DNA of 45,498 bases from a virus. The translations under genes were made by a program, and so were the position numbers. Location of the stretch: IMG/VR virus record IMGVR_UViG_3300009151_003627, positions 1-45,498 of that record; one strand, given 5' to 3'. The notes below the pieces were generated by a model, which saw nothing but the letters and a program-made list of their open reading frames with translations, did no database searches and was not told the origin of the DNA. Positions 21,806 through 29,489 of the stretch are shown here, piece after piece; the stretch's first letter is position 1; each line of letters starts with the position of its first letter.

Positions 21806-22339
21806 CTAAGTAGAATTGTAAGCAATAACAGTTTTTATTTTATCCGATAGATTAGGCTTTGAGCAGTGTTCGAAAAAAGAAGGGAACGATAATATCTGGC
21901 CTTCTTTTACTTCTACTTGAAATTCTTTACCTAAAAATCTAAAAGTTGTTTTTGAGGCCTCAGCTGGGAGGTCAACATAATATATACTATTAAATACACT
22001 TTTACTATGTCTATGCCAATCATGAAAATCATTTTTTGCATATTGTTGATACCATATATTAGCTATAGATATGTTTTCATGTTTATAATCTAATAACTTA
22101 GATAAACTTTCATTATGTTGTTTGAAAATAGGGTTAACTAAATCATAATAAGTCTCATCTTTATACTCAGATTTAATATAGAAATCTGAATTATATAAAC
22201 TTTCCACTTGTTTATTCTTGTACCCAAATAGAGGGTTGTTTTTTAAAAAATTTAAAAATTGTTGTTTAATGTTAAAATGATCTTTTACATCAGAAACATA
22301 AACACAGCATGGCACATCCCCTGTTTTAATCTCTATCAT
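21806..22339 (-). CDS. 2-oxoglutarate/Fe(II) oxygenase-like protein
   Basis: A 177-residue cupin-type oxygenase candidate. HDWHRHSKSVFNSIYYVDLP (starting His106) gives the first metal-ligand region with H106, H109 and H111, and EGQILSFPSFFEH (His158) gives the second, followed by KIKTVIAYN as the cosubstrate strand. This is the layout of phage 2OG-Fe(II) oxygenases of the prolyl-4-hydroxylase-like group. The start is the ATG at 22339, within the upstream gene's end. AT content matches the glycan genes, unlike most neighbours, suggesting a later insertion. Substrate unknown. Confidence 0.7.
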   Translation of the reverse strand: MIEIKTGDVPCCVYVSDVKDHFNIKQQFLNFLKNNPLFGYKNKQVESLYNSDFYIKSEYKDETYYDLVNPIFKQHNESLSKLLDYKHENISIANIWYQQYAKNDFHDWHRHSKSVFNSIYYVDLPAEASKTTFRFLGKEFQVEVKEGQILSFPSFFEHCSKPNLSDKIKTVIAYNST

Positions 22340-22556
22340 ATAATCCAAATTCTTTACGGATAATTTCACCATAAAACCAGCCTCCCTGGCGTCTTACTTT
22401 ATCAACCTTTTTTGCGCATTCATTAATAAGAAGAACAGCAAACTTCTCGTATGCTCCCTCAATATCTTCCCCGGTCATGTTCTTCGGCCAAGGCTCTCCA
22501 TTAAAATCCACATAAAGCCCGGCTTCAATGGCTAATGCCTTGATCTTTTTATTCAT
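22326..22556 (-). CDS. Conserved phage protein (76 aa)
   Basis: Starts MNKKIKALAIEAGLYVDFNG, with a predicted helix FAVLLINECAKKVDKVRR. This arrangement recurs in many phage early proteins with no assigned function. Overlaps the next gene by 14 bases. Confidence 0.65.
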   Translation of the reverse strand: MNKKIKALAIEAGLYVDFNGEPWPKNMTGEDIEGAYEKFAVLLINECAKKVDKVRRQGGWFYGEIIRKEFGLYDRD

Positions 22557-22569
22557 GCTTTAAAAATTT

Positions 22570-22737
22570 CTAGTGATCTTCATAATGGTCTTTTAAATCG
22601 AGATAGGGATTAAGAATAGAATGAGGAATAATACCATCCCCATATTGCTCAATTAATTGATCTATTGCCTTAATCAACACCCTAGCTAGTAATACTTCTT
22701 TATGAGTCCCAATAGGACTGGTTTCAAAGTCTGACAT
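22570..22737 (-). CDS. Hypothetical early protein (55 aa)
   Basis: Frame MSDFETSPIGTHKEVLLARV...KDHYEDH. Helical, acidic C-terminus. Ends 13 bases before the next gene. Function unknown. Confidence 0.55.
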   Translation of the reverse strand: MSDFETSPIGTHKEVLLARVLIKAIDQLIEQYGDGIIPHSILNPYLDLKDHYEDH

Positions 22738-22746
22738 ATAACTCCC

Positions 22747-22947
22747 TTAATAGTTCTGAATTAACCAACCTGAAAGTTCTTTAACTCGATGCTCTAACGT
22801 CGATATGGTAGTATGTATATGCCCTGTGTCATGGGGCTGAATTTGTTTCTTTAAGTACTCAATCTCTTCCTTAAGAAACTGAATATGATTGGGAGGATGA
22901 GATATACCCTCAATAATACTATGATCTCTGATATCTTTAATAATCAT
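22747..22947 (-). CDS. Helical hypothetical protein (66 aa)
   Basis: Starts MIIKDIRDHSIIEGISH; a long amphipathic helix, FLKEEIEYLKKQIQ, and a second, HTTISTLEHRVKELSGWLI, suggest a coiled coil. Overlaps the upstream gene as ATGA. Function unknown. Confidence 0.6.
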   Translation of the reverse strand: MIIKDIRDHSIIEGISHPPNHIQFLKEEIEYLKKQIQPHDTGHIHTTISTLEHRVKELSGWLIQNY

Positions 22948-23129
22948 ACAAAATCCTTAAACATTTTTTTTCGGCCTTCTACAGTTAACTCTTGGTCAAA
23001 GATTTCTTTAGTTCTCTGAAGCATAACGCATGCCATCATAAGAAGCTCTTCCCTAGAGTCACACATCATAATTTGTTTCTCAATGGGTTCGGCTAGCTCA
23101 CCCATTCTTATAGATACTTCATCTCTCAT
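22944..23129 (-). CDS. Helical hypothetical protein (61 aa)
   Basis: Starts MRDEVSIRMGELAEPIEK; helices with MMACVMLQRTKEIFDQ. The start is one base into the upstream gene's stop. Function unknown. Confidence 0.55.
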   Translation of the reverse strand: MRDEVSIRMGELAEPIEKQIMMCDSREELLMMACVMLQRTKEIFDQELTVEGRKKMFKDFV

Positions 23130-23434
23130 TAATCTTCCTTTTCCTGCATGAAAAACTCATCCAAGTGCCCCTGAACTCGCTCGTCATCAGAAGAATAGAA
23201 TACCATATCACCAAGTACAGTCACATGCTCTTCATCCACGTATTCAAACCCGCCATAGTAATCTAGGCCTTGTCGATCACTCTTACGAACGGCTATATGA
23301 TCTTCGTTAATAAAGAGTTGATAGGCAGATCTATTATCTAAACCAACTTCTGTAGGCTTTACAACGCGGAACTCGTCATCAATCAATTGATCAACCATTT
23401 CGTTAAGCACCTGTTTAATATTATAGATATCCAT
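23129..23434 (-). CDS. Hypothetical early protein (101 aa)
   Basis: An acidic, mixed alpha/beta protein starting MDIYNIKQVLNEMVDQLIDD and ending in an acidic helix, DDERVQGHLDEFF. Overlaps the upstream gene by 14 bases. Function unknown. Confidence 0.6.
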   Translation of the reverse strand: MDIYNIKQVLNEMVDQLIDDEFRVVKPTEVGLDNRSAYQLFINEDHIAVRKSDRQGLDYYGGFEYVDEEHVTVLGDMVFYSSDDERVQGHLDEFFMQEKED

Positions 23435-23801
23435 AAGTTACTCCTTCTAAGTTAACTAACATCATTTCATTATAAGTCTTACGAATAGCAGGGTATTTAA
23501 TCTCACCATCGTACTCCATCTGGCTTTTCTCCAACCAGGTCTGATAGTCGTCTTCAACCTTCTCGAAGCCGATAATATTACTACGATAGAAGTCGTTAGA
23601 CTCATCGATAATGAAGCGGAGTTCATCTACAATCATACGAAGGTTCTTATCGGCAAACGAATCGTTCCAGCGAAAGCCTTCGACGTCAACAATATAATCG
23701 GTTCCGCCCTTCATCTTCCAATACTGGGGAACTTCGCCTTCGCCATCCCAATCATGGGCGCCATAATTCTCTTGATCTTGGGTAAAGATATACAATTTCA
23801 T
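23421..23801 (-). CDS. Conserved phage protein, ENYGAHDWDGEG type (126 aa)
   Basis: The first residues MKLYIFTQDQENYGAHDWDG followed by EGEVPQYWKMKGG define a small family seen in many phages, with an aromatic-rich, probably beta core. Biochemical function unknown. The ATG overlaps the upstream stop as ATGA. Confidence 0.75.
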   Translation of the reverse strand: MKLYIFTQDQENYGAHDWDGEGEVPQYWKMKGGTDYIVDVEGFRWNDSFADKNLRMIVDELRFIIDESNDFYRSNIIGFEKVEDDYQTWLEKSQMEYDGEIKYPAIRKTYNEMMLVNLEGVTYGYL

Positions 23802-24025
23802 ACAAACTCACATTCTTGGTTATTGAACAATTCCCACTCTTGACCGCATTTATAATTATAGTTGTATTCTTCAGCCATTGCAATACATTCTTCCATTACG
23901 TCAGAGTAAAATACTACCTTACCCAAGCGTACACCATTAACAGGGTTATCCCATTCAGTCACATCGTAACGCATACGCTTATCATCGTAATCGTATGTAA
24001 ACTTGGCTTTGTAATAATCTTGCAT
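23798..24025 (-). CDS. Hypothetical early protein (75 aa)
   Basis: I chose the ATG at 24025 (MQDYYKAKFTYDYDD), which has AAAGGAGAT seven bases upstream. A small acidic, tyrosine-rich protein. First gene of the operon that runs from its own promoter down to about 21.8 kb. Function unknown. Confidence 0.65.
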   Translation of the reverse strand: MQDYYKAKFTYDYDDKRMRYDVTEWDNPVNGVRLGKVVFYSDVMEECIAMAEEYNYNYKCGQEWELFNNQECEFV

Positions 24026-24050
24026 TTCGTTATCTCCTTTAGATGTATCT

Positions 24051-24079
24051 ATTATATACCAAAAAAAGAAAACCCGCAA
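24051..24079 (-). promoter_or_regulatory. Early sigma70 promoter
   Basis: TTGCGG-17-TATAAT, then AGATACATCTAAAGGAG, sharing the ATACATCT stretch of the 16970 promoter. The -35 box lies in the right arm of the hairpin at 24071-24096. Confidence 0.75.
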
Positions 24080-24096
24080 CTGTTACGTTACGGGTT
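24071..24096 (-). terminator. Terminator-promoter hairpin, copy 2
   Basis: Identical in all 26 bases to 21770-21795 (10-bp stem, 6-base loop), here followed by TTTTCTTTTTTT, so a working terminator for the operon ending at 24122 is likely. Confidence 0.75.
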
Positions 24097-24121
24097 AGAA
24101 AGTAAATAAGACTAGTTACTT

Positions 24122-24553
24122 TTAGCAGTATTCATAGTTAACGGATTCTTGATTCTCCCTGAAGGTAATCGCACCGTTTTTATGATGAAAGTTCTTTGCC
24201 ATATCTGTCTTGGGAGATAAAGTGACAAATCGTTTGATTTCAGGTTTAGTTTCTTTAATGTGTTTTACTGCATCAAAGATTAAGTTTCTTCCTGCCCCAG
24301 GAACATAACTCCAAATGGTATAAAATACCGCTGTGTCAGCTTGGCCGTCAATGAATAATTCACTTTCGGAGGTAGGAATAGATGGTTGGTACGATACACA
24401 GGTGATAGCTTTTGCTTTGTTTTCATCATCTTTAAGGACAAAAATGTCCTTGCTTTCGCCAAATCTTTGTGTATGAGGTATGTGAGGGCGCACGGGGTCT
24501 TGACTTAACAAACTAAAAAAGCTATCAGTCAGGCTTCTGATCTGATATAACAT
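24122..24553 (-). CDS. GNAT-like acetyltransferase fold protein
   Basis: A 143-residue protein. Strand-turn features (AVFYTIWSYVPGAGRNLIFD) resemble the GNAT acetyl-CoA loop, and the following HIKETKPEIKRFVTLSPKTD with AKNFHHKNGAI matches the region around motif B. The core R/Q-x-x-G-x-G/A is imperfect (PGAGRN), so this may be a divergent or non-catalytic member. Last gene of its operon, before a strong terminator. Confidence 0.5.
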   Translation of the reverse strand: MLYQIRSLTDSFFSLLSQDPVRPHIPHTQRFGESKDIFVLKDDENKAKAITCVSYQPSIPTSESELFIDGQADTAVFYTIWSYVPGAGRNLIFDAVKHIKETKPEIKRFVTLSPKTDMAKNFHHKNGAITFRENQESVNYEYC

Positions 24554-24704
24554 TTTTGTTTCTTTCTTCTATTAATTTAAATGCTTCGTCTTCTATAACT
24601 GCGTCATCTATTTCTTTAGGAGACTTACCAAAAACAGAGTTCCAGTTACTACTGTATTTATCAAAGTCGACGCCGAGAGGGCGAGCTCTTGATCCTTTAC
24701 TCAT
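24525..24704 (-). CDS. Conserved small T4-like phage protein (59 aa)
   Basis: Frame MSKGSRARPLGVDFDKYSSN..., then WNSVFGKSPKEIDD. Small proteins beginning MSKGS-x-x-R-P and ending with a helix are widespread in T4-like phages; their role is unknown. The start overlaps the upstream stop as ATGA and the end overlaps the next gene by 29 bases. Confidence 0.65.
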   Translation of the reverse strand: MSKGSRARPLGVDFDKYSSNWNSVFGKSPKEIDDAVIEDEAFKLIEERNKNVISDQKPD

Positions 24705-25120
24705 GGCTTCCTCTTTGCTATAGTGCTGTGTGCGTACTCTTCACCGAATGACATGACATCATAATCAGCAATAATAAGTCCCTTACGCTCCAAGGAAGCA
24801 ACAGCGGCAAGAGTAATAAACGAGTTCAAATGCTTATATACATCTTCAATACATTCAGTCTCTACCCCCTCCGCTTTAGCTAACATCTCTGCCAGGAGAA
24901 GGATATCGCTGAGCCTCTCGTCCTCTTCATCCTCTGATGCTTCAAGAATTAACTGAAGGTCATCAGTTCTCGCCCTTTGAAGAAACGTTCCTATAGACAT
25001 ATAGGGGTTCTTCATTAGATCGGCAGCAAGCAACCTCACCATAGGAAGTATACTATTATTGGTTAATATCTTCTCATAGTTAATTTCCATAGGAAAATTA
25101 AAGTCGAAATCCTCATCCAT
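24701..25120 (-). CDS. Acidic helical protein (139 aa)
   Basis: Starts MDEDFDFNFPMEINYEK and contains long helices (LQLILEASEDEEDERLSDIL; YKHLNSFITLAAVASLERK). It overlaps the nucleotidase gene by 8 bases. Possibly a structural or scaffolding-associated protein; no family recognised. Confidence 0.6.
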   Translation of the reverse strand: MDEDFDFNFPMEINYEKILTNNSILPMVRLLAADLMKNPYMSIGTFLQRARTDDLQLILEASEDEEDERLSDILLLAEMLAKAEGVETECIEDVYKHLNSFITLAAVASLERKGLIIADYDVMSFGEEYAHSTIAKRKP

Positions 25121-25610
25121 ACGAAATTACCTCGTTAAGTCGTTTAATTGAAGCATCCACATCTCCTGTATGATAGATAGCAATTCCTCCAACTGCAGTC
25201 CATTGCTCAATATTAGATGGACGATCATCTATTAAGATATCACCAGGCTTGCACCACTTTTGTTTATGATGACTATAAGGTCCAATATCCATTCTCATAC
25301 CAGGAAAGTATTTATTAACCCATGCCTGCTTATCATCTTTAGCCGATGGGATAGTAGAACGACGAGGAACCGCAGTAAGAAATCCTACATGAAACCTCGT
25401 AGATAAACTCTTAACATATGCAACTAATTTAGTAGCATCAGGCATCAAAGAAAACTGATAGTAAAGACGATCAACAGAGGCAAGCCTCTCCCATTCTTCA
25501 TCAGTTAAATCTGTAGAAGAATCCCATCCAATCTTTCGACCAAGAAGGATTGAAACATACGAATCAAAGTCTGCAACCACCCCATCCATATCTAGATATA
25601 TTGTTCTCAT
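25113..25610 (-). CDS. 5'(3')-deoxyribonucleotidase (HAD family)
   Basis: A 165-residue HAD phosphatase. Motif I is DMDGV (D7 and D9), GFLTAVPRR gives the motif II serine/threonine region, and DILIDDRPSNIEQW the motif III-IV acidic pair. NT5C-type enzymes dephosphorylate deoxynucleoside monophosphates and occur in T4-like phages as part of nucleotide metabolism. The ATG overlaps the upstream stop as ATGA. Confidence 0.85.
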   Translation of the reverse strand: MRTIYLDMDGVVADFDSYVSILLGRKIGWDSSTDLTDEEWERLASVDRLYYQFSLMPDATKLVAYVKSLSTRFHVGFLTAVPRRSTIPSAKDDKQAWVNKYFPGMRMDIGPYSHHKQKWCKPGDILIDDRPSNIEQWTAVGGIAIYHTGDVDASIKRLNEVISYG

Positions 25611-25933
25611 TTAGTTCTTTCTTTCACCTTCTTCAAGTAGATAGAGGCATTACCTTTAGAGATATCGCCTAGCTTCAACTGGAAGAGAGTAACAAATTGT
25701 GCATCGGTTAGACCTTGATTGTTCTTAAACAATTCAATAGCTTGATCGATTTTAGAGGCGCCAGAAGAGGCAGGCTTTGCAACACTCTTCTTAGGCAAAG
25801 GTTTAGGTTTAGTTACGGCTCTCTCAACAGGTATAGCCATAACGAATTTAGCAGGGACATCTGGAGTTGATTTATTAATCAAATCCGTATATTCAGTTGC
25901 AGTAACTTCAACATCATTAAAAAAATAACGCAT
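25607..25933 (-). CDS. Two-part hypothetical protein (108 aa)
   Basis: I chose the ATG at 25933 (MRYFFNDVEVTATEY), which has AAGGAGAT upstream. A short N-terminal domain, a proline/lysine/serine linker, and a small helical C-terminal domain (DAQFVTLFQLKLGDISKGNA) like that of the protein at 16607. First gene of its operon. A nucleic-acid-binding role is a guess. Confidence 0.55.
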   Translation of the reverse strand: MRYFFNDVEVTATEYTDLINKSTPDVPAKFVMAIPVERAVTKPKPLPKKSVAKPASSGASKIDQAIELFKNNQGLTDAQFVTLFQLKLGDISKGNASIYLKKVKERTK

Positions 25934-25954
25934 ATATCTCCTTATCAATACGTT

Positions 25955-25983
25955 ATTATAACCTACTTCGGACGTTACGGCAA
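25955..25983 (-). promoter_or_regulatory. Early sigma70 promoter
   Basis: TTGCCG-17-TATAAT, then AACGTATTGATAAGGAG, sharing AACGTAT with the 18069 promoter. ACGTAACG motifs lie upstream. Confidence 0.7.
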
Positions 25984-26004
25984 GCGTTACGTTAATCTAC
26001 AGTT

Positions 26005-26034
26005 AAAAAAAAGCCCAGCCGTAAAGACTGAGCT
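26005..26034 (-). terminator. Rho-independent terminator
   Basis: Minus-strand hairpin AGCTCAG-TCTTTACGG-CTGGGCT (7 bp with one G.T) followed by eight T's, after the gene ending at 26051. Confidence 0.8.
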
Positions 26035-26050
26035 CAAAGGCAACGGCAAA

Positions 26051-27427
26051 TCAGTCTCCCGTATATTCACCAGGTTTCTTGCTGGCGTAATAGTCACCAG
26101 GGCCCCCATCCTTCTTAGGAGCAGGACCTTTAGGAACTTTGTCTTTATGGTTACGAATCTCTTGCTTAATAGCATTATTGCGTTCTTGAGCTTTATTAAT
26201 TTCCTCTTGAGGAGCCTTGGCGCTGATTAATTTAGAGGTTTCAGTATGTGCAGCCATATGCTTACCCATCAATTTATCTAGCTCTTTCTTATGAGCAACT
26301 GGATCAAAGGGAGCATCTTCTTTCAAGGCGCCCGCATGGTGCTTAGATAGTTGAAATGTAAACTTACCACCCTGAACTGGCTTACCTGTATGAATAGCTT
26401 GATGCTTTACATCTGTACCGTGAATAGCATTGGCAACAGAAAGATTAGCATGAGTATGAATATTACCTTCTTCATCCTTTGTAACCACTAAAGGATCCTC
26501 ATGAGTTGTCTTAATTTCTTCATGAACAGGCTTAATGCCGTTCCATATTTTTAAGAAGTCAATACCTTCATTGGTTGACTTAAGTACTTGTTGCACTCTT
26601 GGGTGCTTGGAGAGACCAGGTTTCATTTTTTCCATTGTCTTGACGGCTCCTGACATGTTACCGCCAGCATAGCGTTTATCCTTGGCTACTCCAACGGCCA
26701 TCTTAATATCTCTAGATGTAACTTTTTCGTCCATTTGTTCTTCCATTCCCTTGGCAATATTAATGTATCTCTTACTCTTACTCATAGCAGCGTCAGCGGT
26801 CATTTTATCTCCAGATGCGCTTGCAGATTTAGAAGCGGTAACTAATTTTTTAGCTTTAGACTTTGCAACCATATGTCGTTTAGTAGTTTGAAGTTTTTGT
26901 ACTAATTTAACAATTGATTTAGGAGCTTCAGACATCTGCTCAGCTTCTTCGTTATATTTTTTCTTAAGGTAACCTGTTACCTTGCGATCGTACTCATCAG
27001 CCGGCTTTTTAGCGGCGGGCTTAGCGTGCTCAGAAGTATCAAAGTGATGATAAGGTAGGGTGGTAAGAGTACTACCTGTTTTAGGACGAGTCAAATGAAC
27101 TGTATCACCTTCACGATGAGCATGAACAGTAGAATTAGTCTCATCTTTAAACGTAGTCTTCATTCCAGGTCTTAGCTTCTTGATAGCAGACTGGTGTTCA
27201 GGGTGAAGAGGGTATGAGGTATCAGAGCCATGATGAACGGTCATCATAGTTCCCCAGGAATGTTTTTCTTTTTTAACCGAAACTGCTTCCTGGAGATCCT
27301 CTTTAACCACTTTAGTTTTCTTGGGTTTAATTTCTACAAAAGACATTGGATCTTCTTGGACATCGTCAATTTCTGATACTCCAGGCTCAACCGAATTACC
27401 TTCTCTAATAGATTTAAATGATTTCAT
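26051..27427 (-). CDS. Lys/His-rich putative virion-associated protein (458 aa)
   Basis: A long, low-complexity, very basic protein. Two histidine-rich beta-like modules (HSWGTMMTVHHGSD near residue 57; HTHANLSVANAIHG near 322) flank a helical, lysine-rich centre. The segment DKRYAGGNMSGAVKTMEKMK near residue 254 resembles stretches I recall from structural proteins of marine T4-like phages. C-terminal GDYYASKKPGEYTGD. A head-internal, DNA-binding or scaffold-associated role is inferred from composition only. No promoter of the early family precedes it; CCTAAATATT near 27450 is a weak late-box candidate. It is followed by a terminator. Confidence 0.5.
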   Translation of the reverse strand: MKSFKSIREGNSVEPGVSEIDDVQEDPMSFVEIKPKKTKVVKEDLQEAVSVKKEKHSWGTMMTVHHGSDTSYPLHPEHQSAIKKLRPGMKTTFKDETNSTVHAHREGDTVHLTRPKTGSTLTTLPYHHFDTSEHAKPAAKKPADEYDRKVTGYLKKKYNEEAEQMSEAPKSIVKLVQKLQTTKRHMVAKSKAKKLVTASKSASASGDKMTADAAMSKSKRYINIAKGMEEQMDEKVTSRDIKMAVGVAKDKRYAGGNMSGAVKTMEKMKPGLSKHPRVQQVLKSTNEGIDFLKIWNGIKPVHEEIKTTHEDPLVVTKDEEGNIHTHANLSVANAIHGTDVKHQAIHTGKPVQGGKFTFQLSKHHAGALKEDAPFDPVAHKKELDKLMGKHMAAHTETSKLISAKAPQEEINKAQERNNAIKQEIRNHKDKVPKGPAPKKDGGPGDYYASKKPGEYTGD

Positions 27428-27465
27428 TGCTTCTCCGAGGAATTATTCCTAATATTTAGGCGTTT

Positions 27466-27879
27466 TTAATCCTCGTCATCAGTCTTAATTACAATATGAC
27501 CAATACGAATTACCCCGTCCCAATCACGGCGATTTTCATATCGATCTCCTCCAGATACTGTAAAATCACTATCAAACTGAATAATTTGACCGCCTCGAGT
27601 AAAGTTACCATCAGCATTTAAATCAATATCATTCAATGCAATACAACCAATTAAACCAGCATCTACACCATACTCTTCTCCATACTGATCGAAGTATGCT
27701 CCATCACCGTACTTAGTATTAAATGATGCAAACTTACGGCCATCTTTTAGCTCAAAGACCCCTTGGTTACATCCATGGTCATCTCGTCCTTTAAAGAACA
27801 AACCGCACACCTCATCCCATTCATCGTGCATTACGTAACAGAGGTCGCCACAATAATATTTTCCGGCAGGCATCATCAT
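27466..27879 (-). CDS. Conserved phage protein, MPAGKYYCGDLCYV type
   Basis: I chose the ATG at 27879 (MMMPAGKYYCGDLCYV); a longer frame would overlap the divergent endonuclease gene. A 137-residue, acidic, glycine-rich protein (HDEWDEVCGLFFKGRDDHG; KYGDGAYFDQYGEEYGV). Similar proteins occur in many T4-like and T7-like phages with no known function. It is divergent to the GIY-YIG gene, only 30 bases apart. Confidence 0.65.
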   Translation of the reverse strand: MMMPAGKYYCGDLCYVMHDEWDEVCGLFFKGRDDHGCNQGVFELKDGRKFASFNTKYGDGAYFDQYGEEYGVDAGLIGCIALNDIDLNADGNFTRGGQIIQFDSDFTVSGGDRYENRRDWDGVIRIGHIVIKTDDED

Positions 27880-27909
27880 CTCAAGATCTCCTATGTAATA
27901 AATAATAAA

Positions 27910-28566
27910 ATGATTATACACTCAATTTACAAATACACCAACAGGGTTACGGGGAAAAGTTACATAGGGTATACTAAACACCCTGAGAAACGTCACCGTG
28001 ATCATATTAGAAACGCTAAAACTGCGCACAATGCATTTTACTATGCTGTGAGAAAACACGGGTGGGAAAGCTTTAGTTACAATATTATTTTTCAGAGTAC
28101 GGACGGTTATTATTGTCATAATATTATGGAAGAATTCTTTATTAAAGAACACAGGTCTCATGTAAATGAAAACGGGTATAACCAGACGGAAGGAGGGGAT
28201 GGGCTAAAGAATCCAGACGCTGTAACAAGATGGAAAATTGGATCCGCAAATCGTGGTAAAAAACGAGGACCTCCGAGCGAAGAAACTAAGCGAAAAATAG
28301 GACTTGCTAACAGTAAGAAAAGAAGAACCGAAAAAGAAAAGGAACATCTTCGTCAGGTTAGAACTGGTACGAAAACAAGTGAGGCTACTATTTTAAAACA
28401 TAGTAAAAGATACATCGTATGTACACCTAATAATGAAGAGATAAAAGTTACTAATCTATTTAAATTTTGTAAAGAAAATCAAATTAGTCAAAGCGCTATG
28501 AGTGCAATTGCTTTAGGAAAAAGGCAATATCATAAAGGTTGGACTGTTCGGTTTGATACTACTTAA
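27910..28566 (+). CDS. GIY-YIG homing endonuclease
   Basis: A 218-residue nuclease. SIYKYTNRVTGKSYIGYT gives the GIY and YIG strands, KHPEKRHRDH supplies the catalytic arginine region, and NIMEEFFIKEH the metal-binding glutamate. The second half (PSEETKRKIGLANSKKRRT) is a NUMOD3-type DNA-recognition module and the end (FCKENQISQSAMSAIALGKR) an HTH-like module. It is a free-standing homing endonuclease, on the plus strand against its neighbours, as expected of an inserted element. The start at 27910 (MIIHSIYK) is directly before the GIY strand. Confidence 0.85.
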   Translation: MIIHSIYKYTNRVTGKSYIGYTKHPEKRHRDHIRNAKTAHNAFYYAVRKHGWESFSYNIIFQSTDGYYCHNIMEEFFIKEHRSHVNENGYNQTEGGDGLKNPDAVTRWKIGSANRGKKRGPPSEETKRKIGLANSKKRRTEKEKEHLRQVRTGTKTSEATILKHSKRYIVCTPNNEEIKVTNLFKFCKENQISQSAMSAIALGKRQYHKGWTVRFDTT

Positions 28567-29114
28567 TGATTCATTTCTACTGTTACGACGTAACAAAGAC
28601 AATTCTAATTTCTGATCAGCCTGTTGACAAGGTGAGAATTAAGTATGGCCATCGTTACGAGTTACTTAACTCAATAAAAGATAATTCTGCTGTAGATATT
28701 ATAAGAACAAGACTGTTACGAAGTTACAGTAAGTATGAGTTTGTAGAATGGTATCAATATGTTCGTAAGCCAATGTCAGATGAGACCAAGCGTAAAATGT
28801 CTGAGGCCAAGATGGGTAAGCCTAGAGATGAGGCCACAAGGCAGAAGATATCAGCTGGTTTAAAAGGTAGATCCAACTTTCAAGGTAAGAAGCATACCGC
28901 TGATACAAAAGATGTAATGGCTGAAAAGAAGTTAGGTAACCAGCATACAAAAGACTCTTATTGGGCATACGATCCTAGATCAGATAAAGAGACAAGAGTT
29001 AAAGATAGAAATAATCTACCTCCTGGTTATACCCTTGGAAGAGACTATGACTCTATTGAGGTTGGTCTCTATCATATAGATGAGCACAGGAAATCAAGAG
29101 CGCGTAATAGCTAA
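28566..29114 (+). CDS. NUMOD-containing homing-endonuclease-like protein
   Basis: A 182-residue protein overlapping the GIY-YIG stop by one base. It has tandem NUMOD3-like DNA-binding repeats (SDETKRKMSEAKMGK, then EATRQKISAGLKGRSNF) but no GIY-YIG or HNH nuclease motif that I can see in its first 70 residues, which may be a degenerate or different nuclease. It ends inside the convergent gene. Either a DNA-binding partner of the upstream endonuclease or a decayed endonuclease. Confidence 0.6.
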   Translation: MIHFYCYDVTKTILISDQPVDKVRIKYGHRYELLNSIKDNSAVDIIRTRLLRSYSKYEFVEWYQYVRKPMSDETKRKMSEAKMGKPRDEATRQKISAGLKGRSNFQGKKHTADTKDVMAEKKLGNQHTKDSYWAYDPRSDKETRVKDRNNLPPGYTLGRDYDSIEVGLYHIDEHRKSRARNS

Positions 29115-29489
29115 AATCTTTTCTATTTGCTTTTCTATAATAGGTGCACGTCCTGGCCATTTAATTGTATCCTTCTCAGGGTTCTTCATTAAGTTAACCA
29201 ATAGAGGCAGAATCATTTTTTCAAGAGCAGTTAATTTGGCTTTAACGTCTTTTTCAATCAATGCTTTATACTCATCAGTATCTAAGGGAGTTGAGGCGTT
29301 CTCTAACCTTGATACTGTATCAGCCATGTCAGTTATTAAAGCCTCTAATGCTTGTAGCTTCTCAATAATAGGTTCAGATATGTCTTGAGTATTAACAACT
29401 GGGATAGGTGTATGTACTACAGTCTCATCATCTGCTGTTGAGAAACCAAAATCAAATTCGGAGTCTAGGTATTCTTTAGGAATTGCCAT
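29094..29489 (-). CDS. Hypothetical protein following deformylase (131 aa)
   Basis: The start is the ATG at 29489 (MAIPKEYLDSEFDFGFSTAD), which has GGAAG upstream; a longer frame lies in the deformylase gene. The opening is a short conserved peptide common to T4-like phages, followed by a long helical region (IEKLQALEALITDMADTVSR). Overlaps the deformylase stop by 14 bases and the convergent NUMOD gene by 21. Function unknown. Confidence 0.65.
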   Translation of the reverse strand: MAIPKEYLDSEFDFGFSTADDETVVHTPIPVVNTQDISEPIIEKLQALEALITDMADTVSRLENASTPLDTDEYKALIEKDVKAKLTALEKMILPLLVNLMKNPEKDTIKWPGRAPIIEKQIEKILAITRS

